A DNA stretch of 9,439 bases from Gammaproteobacteria bacterium (GTDB lineage Bacteria; Pseudomonadota; Gammaproteobacteria; Pseudomonadales; Azotimanducaceae), in assembly GCA_027295975.1 (NCBI GenBank), contig JAPUJX010000058.1, positions 1 to 9,439 of the forward strand, in the 5' to 3' direction. Below the pieces are notes generated by a model. It did not search any database and was not told the origin of the DNA. It saw only the letters and a list, made by a program, of their open reading frames with translations. Positions 6,507-9,439 of this stretch are shown here, in pieces. The translations under genes and the position numbers were made by a program. The stretch's first letter is position 1. Every line of letters begins with the position of its first letter.

Positions 6507-7094
6507 GTGAGCGAACACGATGATCATCCAGCTTCACAACAGTCGATCCGAGCGGAGGCCATCGAATCTCTGCTGATCGACAAGGGGCTGATCGACGAAG
6601 CCGCGGTGGACGAGGTCATCGTTCAATTCAATGAGCGGGTTGGCCCCATGAACGGTGCCAGAATTGTGGCGAAAGCCTGGAAGGACCCAGATTTCAAGTC
6701 ACGCCTGCTGGCTGACGGGACTCGTGCCATTGAAGAGTTCGAGTTTACCGGCGGACAGGTCGAGAAGCTGGTGGTGGTGGAAAATACCCCGGAGGTACAC
6801 AACGTCGTGGTCTGCACGTTGTGGTCCTGTTATCCCTGGGCGGTGCTGGGGTTGCCGCCAAAGTGGTACAAAGACCCATCATACCGCGCCAGAGTGGTGC
6901 GGGAACCGCGTCGGGTGCTGGAGGATTTCGGCGTGGAGATTTCTGCCTCCAAGGAACTGCGCGTGTGGGATTCGAGTGCCGAGATCCGCTACATGGTGCT
7001 GCCCGAGCCGCCTTCGGATGGTGAGAATCAAAGCGAAGAGGAATTGGCGGCCCGGGTGTCGCGGGATGCCATGATCGGGGTTGCACTGTTGTGA
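6507..7094 (+). CDS. Nitrile hydratase alpha subunit, claw Cys replaced by Trp
   Basis: This is the metal-binding partner of the upstream beta subunit: 195 residues, about the usual alpha length. The start is GTG, six bases after AAGGGG (6495-6500). Family landmarks are clear: AKAWKDPDFKSRLLADGT (55-72), VVVENTPEVHNVVVCTLWSC (89-108), YPWAVLGLPPKWYKDPSYR (109-127), VVREPRRVLEDFG (130-142), VWDSSAEIRYMVLP (153-166) and SRDAMIGVALL at the end. The claw that binds Co(III) or Fe(III) is normally C-x-L-C-S-C. Here it is Cys103-Thr-Leu-Trp106-Ser107-Cys108, with TGG at 6822-6824, so the cysteine normally oxidised to sulfinate is missing. The usual LPxRPxGTEG is LPEPPSDGEN, losing a conserved Arg. 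Thr at the second claw position is typical of cobalt types. Standard activity is therefore doubtful, although the reading frame and the rest of the fold are intact. Thiocyanate hydrolase gamma is a related alternative. Confidence 0.93.
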   Translation: MSEHDDHPASQQSIRAEAIESLLIDKGLIDEAAVDEVIVQFNERVGPMNGARIVAKAWKDPDFKSRLLADGTRAIEEFEFTGGQVEKLVVVENTPEVHNVVVCTLWSCYPWAVLGLPPKWYKDPSYRARVVREPRRVLEDFGVEISASKELRVWDSSAEIRYMVLPEPPSDGENQSEEELAARVSRDAMIGVALL

Positions 7095-7411
7095 ACGCTG
7101 AACTCAGCGGGATGGAAGAGCCACCCATGGCGAATGGCGAACTCATTTTCGAAGCGCCCTGGCAGGCCACGGTGTTCGGGATGGCTCGGGCACTCTCGGA
7201 GGCGGGACTCTATGACTGGGATGAATTCCGTGGGTATCTGATTAGGACAATCGCACTCCGGGGTCGCGAGGATGAAGGTGATTATGCTTATTACGATCAC
7301 TTCCTCACGGCTCTGGAAACGTTGCTGGCCGACAGGGGATTCGTGTCTCCGGAGTCGTTACAGGCTCGCTGTCGCGAATTTCGCGAACGACCCCATGGCC
7401 ATGATCACTAA
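7091..7411 (+). CDS. Nitrile hydratase accessory (activator) protein
   Basis: This small protein is related to the N-terminal half of the beta subunit. It has FEAPWQATVFGMARALSEAGLYDWDEFRGYL followed by YYDHFLTALETLLADRGFVSPESLQARC, the standard pattern of the accessory proteins encoded after cobalt-type nitrile hydratases. In that group the accessory protein carries alpha and helps insert oxidised cobalt into the claw by subunit exchange. It is short: 106 residues from the GTG at 7091, which overlaps the alpha stop, or 94 residues from the ATG at 7127. The latter has the better-placed ribosome site GGAAGAG (7114-7120), and similarity to the family also starts near there. An intermediate ATG is at 7112. 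A chaperone for cobalt loading next to an alpha subunit that lacks one claw cysteine is noteworthy. The His-rich tail (HGHDH) is a possible but unproven metal contact. Confidence 0.85.
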   Translation: MNAELSGMEEPPMANGELIFEAPWQATVFGMARALSEAGLYDWDEFRGYLIRTIALRGREDEGDYAYYDHFLTALETLLADRGFVSPESLQARCREFRERPHGHDH

Positions 7412-7441
7412 CCTCTCAATGCTCGTGTCACAATAATAGTG

Positions 7442-9439
7442 ATGCCTGAACGCCCACCGAAAGCCATTACCGGCTACTGTGAACCCTGGTCCCTGCGAGC
7501 GGGTGAAAAAATCACCCTGTTCTCGTCCAGCCACACCCCTGGTCGGGCGAAACTGAGTCTGGTTCGGATCGATTGTGGTGACCCCACCTCGTACGGTCCG
7601 GGGTTCTCCGAGGCGGAGATCGCAAGCGATCTTCCGGGCACGGTCGAACTCGCGGAACAACCGCTGCGGCCGGGGAGTTACGCCGTTGTCGATCTTCGGG
7701 GGCTGCGTGCCACTCGGCGAGTTGAGCTGACGTTCGGTCTGCTCGCCACCCGTCCGGAAGAGCCGCAGACACTGGCCTGGCTCGAGACATCCGAGGGCCA
7801 CCTGGCCATCGTTATCGACGGCGGACTGATCTGTGTCGACCTGGCTGGAACGCTCACACCGCTGCGCTCGCAGATGCTGGCCAAAAACCGTTGGTACGAG
7901 CTGACGATCGGGGTCGATCTCGTATTGGGGAACGTCACCGCAACCGTCGACTCAAAACGGTCGGCTTCACCGGCCCGTGACCTGCTCGAGTCCCCGGGCG
8001 AGGCAGTGGCGTTCGGTGCACCGGCGGGTGACCGAGACCTCATCAGTCTCATTCTTGGAGGCACACCGGAATGCGGTTGTTTCGACGGCCGCATCGGTCA
8101 TCCGAAGCTCAGCGCCGACGACACCATGCTCGTGTGGGACTTGTCCAGGGAGATGGCAAGCCGTCGTATGGTCGAGACCAGCGGCAACAACCGGCACGGC
8201 GAACTTCACCAGCTACCGGCGCGGGGTGTCACCGGACCTGCCTGGGACAACAGTCAGCAACGCTGGACCGACCAACCCTCACACTGGAACGCCGTCCACT
8301 TCCACAAAGACGATCTCTACGATGCGGCATGGACGGCAACGGCAGTGCTGACGCTGCCGACCGACCTGCCGAGCGGGATTTATGCCTTTCACACGACCTC
8401 TGAGCACCTCGACGGTACCGTTCAGGAAGACCGGGTGCCGTTTTTCGTGCGCCCGGCCGAAGGCGCGCCCACCGCGGATGTGGCTCTTCTCATGTCGTCA
8501 GCCACGTACCTGGCTTATGCCAACCACCGCATGCTGTTCGACGGGGCCGACTTCATCGTGAAAAAAAACAGGCTCCGCGCGGAGCACGAATACGTGAGAA
8601 CCCACCCCGACGTCGGCCCATCGATGTATGAAAAGCACACCGACGGCAGTGGCGTGATGTTCAGCTCACGCCGGCGGCCCGTGCTTCACCTTCGACCGGG
8701 CGCCGACGGCTGGAATTTCACCCCCGACACCGACATCAACGCGTTCCTGGCCCATGTCGGCGTGGGTCACGACATCATTGCCGACGAAGACCTCCACCAT
8801 GATGGTTTGCAGGCCCTGGCTCCCTACCGGGTGATCGTCACTTCTTCCCATCCCGAATACTGGTCAACGGCCATGCTCGATGCACTGCAGGAGTGGCAGC
8901 GGGGCGGCGGCCGGTTGATCTATCTGGGCGGCAACGGCTTCTATTGGCGGGTTGCGTTCAGCGATGATTGGCCGGGGGCCATGGAACTTCGTCGAGCCGA
9001 AGATGGTGTGCGCAACTGGCAGACCGGGAACGGCGAGAAAGACCATGCGTTCACGGGTGAATACGGCGGCATGTGGCGGCGCAACGCCCGAGCCCCGAAC
9101 GAGTTGGTTGGCGTCGGTTTCGCCGCCCAGGGTTTCGCCAGGGCCGTCCACTACGACGTGAACCCGGCGTCCAGAACCTCACGGGCGGCCTGGATTTGGG
9201 AAGGGGTCACCGATGACGAGGGCAGGATCGGAACGTCGGGACTGGGCGGCGGGGCGGCTGGTCAGGAACTCGACCGTTACGACACCCGGCTCGGCTCTCC
9301 TCGGCATGCGGTGGTGCTCGCCTCCGCGACCGGCTTCGGACCCGACATGATCCGTACGAAAGAGGAGTTCGAAGGATCGGTGAACTACCCCACCCCCGAC
9401 CCCTATGTGCGGGCGGATATCGTGTTTTTCGAAACCCCG
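7442..9439 (+). CDS. N,N-dimethylformamidase large subunit-like protein (3' end outside window)
   Basis: An uninterrupted frame of 666 codons runs off the right edge; family large subunits are about 760 residues, so roughly 100 are missing. The N-terminal domain has the family opening GYCEPWSLRAGEKITLFSSS and RIDCGDPTSYGPGFSE. A laminin-G/concanavalin-like sandwich follows (about 95-235, with RWYELTIGVDL and FDGRIGHPKL). The C-terminal Rossmann-like catalytic domain starts near 345 (DVALLMSSATYLAYANHR, SSHPEYWS at 468-475, GGRLIYLGGNGFYW). In characterised dimethylformamidase a mononuclear iron is held by two Tyr and a Glu with a nearby His. Here Glu472 and His470 fit, with Tyr396 and Tyr356 or Tyr359 as probable partners. 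The family hydrolyses N-substituted formamides. The start is ATG 7442 (or GTG 7439), in frame with and 30 nt after the accessory gene stop, without a clear ribosome site. No small subunit gene is present upstream. Confidence 0.82.
   Translation, partial: MPERPPKAITGYCEPWSLRAGEKITLFSSSHTPGRAKLSLVRIDCGDPTSYGPGFSEAEIASDLPGTVELAEQPLRPGSYAVVDLRGLRATRRVELTFGLLATRPEEPQTLAWLETSEGHLAIVIDGGLICVDLAGTLTPLRSQMLAKNRWYELTIGVDLVLGNVTATVDSKRSASPARDLLESPGEAVAFGAPAGDRDLISLILGGTPECGCFDGRIGHPKLSADDTMLVWDLSREMASRRMVETSGNNRHGELHQLPARGVTGPAWDNSQQRWTDQPSHWNAVHFHKDDLYDAAWTATAVLTLPTDLPSGIYAFHTTSEHLDGTVQEDRVPFFVRPAEGAPTADVALLMSSATYLAYANHRMLFDGADFIVKKNRLRAEHEYVRTHPDVGPSMYEKHTDGSGVMFSSRRRPVLHLRPGADGWNFTPDTDINAFLAHVGVGHDIIADEDLHHDGLQALAPYRVIVTSSHPEYWSTAMLDALQEWQRGGGRLIYLGGNGFYWRVAFSDDWPGAMELRRAEDGVRNWQTGNGEKDHAFTGEYGGMWRRNARAPNELVGVGFAAQGFARAVHYDVNPASRTSRAAWIWEGVTDDEGRIGTSGLGGGAAGQELDRYDTRLGSPRHAVVLASATGFGPDMIRTKEEFEGSVNYPTPDPYVRADIVFFETP

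Noticed and set aside
6813..6830. Explaining the Trp claw codon purely as a sequencing error
   Set aside because: It is a one-base change (TGC to TGG) and cannot be excluded from the sequence, but the additional substitutions in alpha and beta near functional positions make a genuine variant more likely.
6507..7094. Calling the alpha subunit a thiocyanate hydrolase gamma subunit
   Set aside because: The neighbouring beta is a single full-length nitrile hydratase beta with an N-terminal MDGIHD opening, not split into two subunits as in thiocyanate hydrolase, and a standard accessory gene follows.
7372..7386. Palindrome TCGCGAATTTCGCGA near the end of the accessory gene
   Set aside because: It lies inside the coding region with no T-run and no partner site elsewhere, so it is probably a coding coincidence.
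1..9439. CRISPR arrays, tRNA or rRNA genes
   Set aside because: No regularly spaced repeats and no cloverleaf or rRNA-like stretches were seen on either strand.

Overview
The window looks like part of a moderately GC-rich, gene-dense proteobacterial chromosome. A gammaproteobacterium is a reasonable guess from gene style, short spacers and the palindromic element with CCTGGATTATTCATGAA ends, but the sequence alone does not fix the taxon. Every gene I accept lies on the + strand. Both edges cut genes: an MFS transporter at the left and a dimethylformamidase-like large subunit at the right.

Layout. (1) 1-753: C-terminal part of an MFS transporter. (2) 754-995: spacer with a hairpin, a G-quadruplex-type G-run, and a dense regulatory block (palindromes, a 22-bp-spaced direct repeat, a promoter whose predicted start coincides with the next ATG). 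(3) 996-2779: a LysR-type regulator and an alpha/beta hydrolase joined by an ATGA overlap. (4) About 2820-3044: a 225-bp MITE-like palindromic element. (5) 3154-7411: a probable operon of a GH78 (alpha-L-rhamnosidase-fold) protein, nitrile hydratase beta, nitrile hydratase alpha and a nitrile hydratase accessory protein. (6) 7442-9439: start of an N,N-dimethylformamidase large-subunit-like protein, 30 nt after the accessory gene and probably in the same operon.

The most striking point is that several enzymes of the operon keep their family fold but lack residues that define the active site. In nitrile hydratase alpha the metal-claw motif reads C-T-L-W-S-C instead of C-T-L-C-S-C, so the middle cysteine ligand is Trp106. 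The conserved Arg of the LP-x-RP segment is also gone. In the beta subunit the usual RLPRY is RLPAY and the usual YYE is YYG. The GH78 protein has lost or shifted most residues of the rhamnose subsite around a surviving D-E-R. Changes spread over three adjacent genes that otherwise have intact reading frames argue against one sequencing error and for a divergent, repurposed or non-catalytic locus.

Regulation: an exact 13-bp string, ACAGCTTGTTGCG, lies 27 nt upstream of the LysR ATG, inside a 21-bp palindrome overlapping its -35 region. It recurs 33 nt upstream of the GH78 ATG. I infer that the LysR protein controls both itself and the GH78-nitrile hydratase operon across the inserted MITE. 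A working idea is that the locus handles a glycosylated nitrile, amide or formamide, but the altered active sites make the actual chemistry open.
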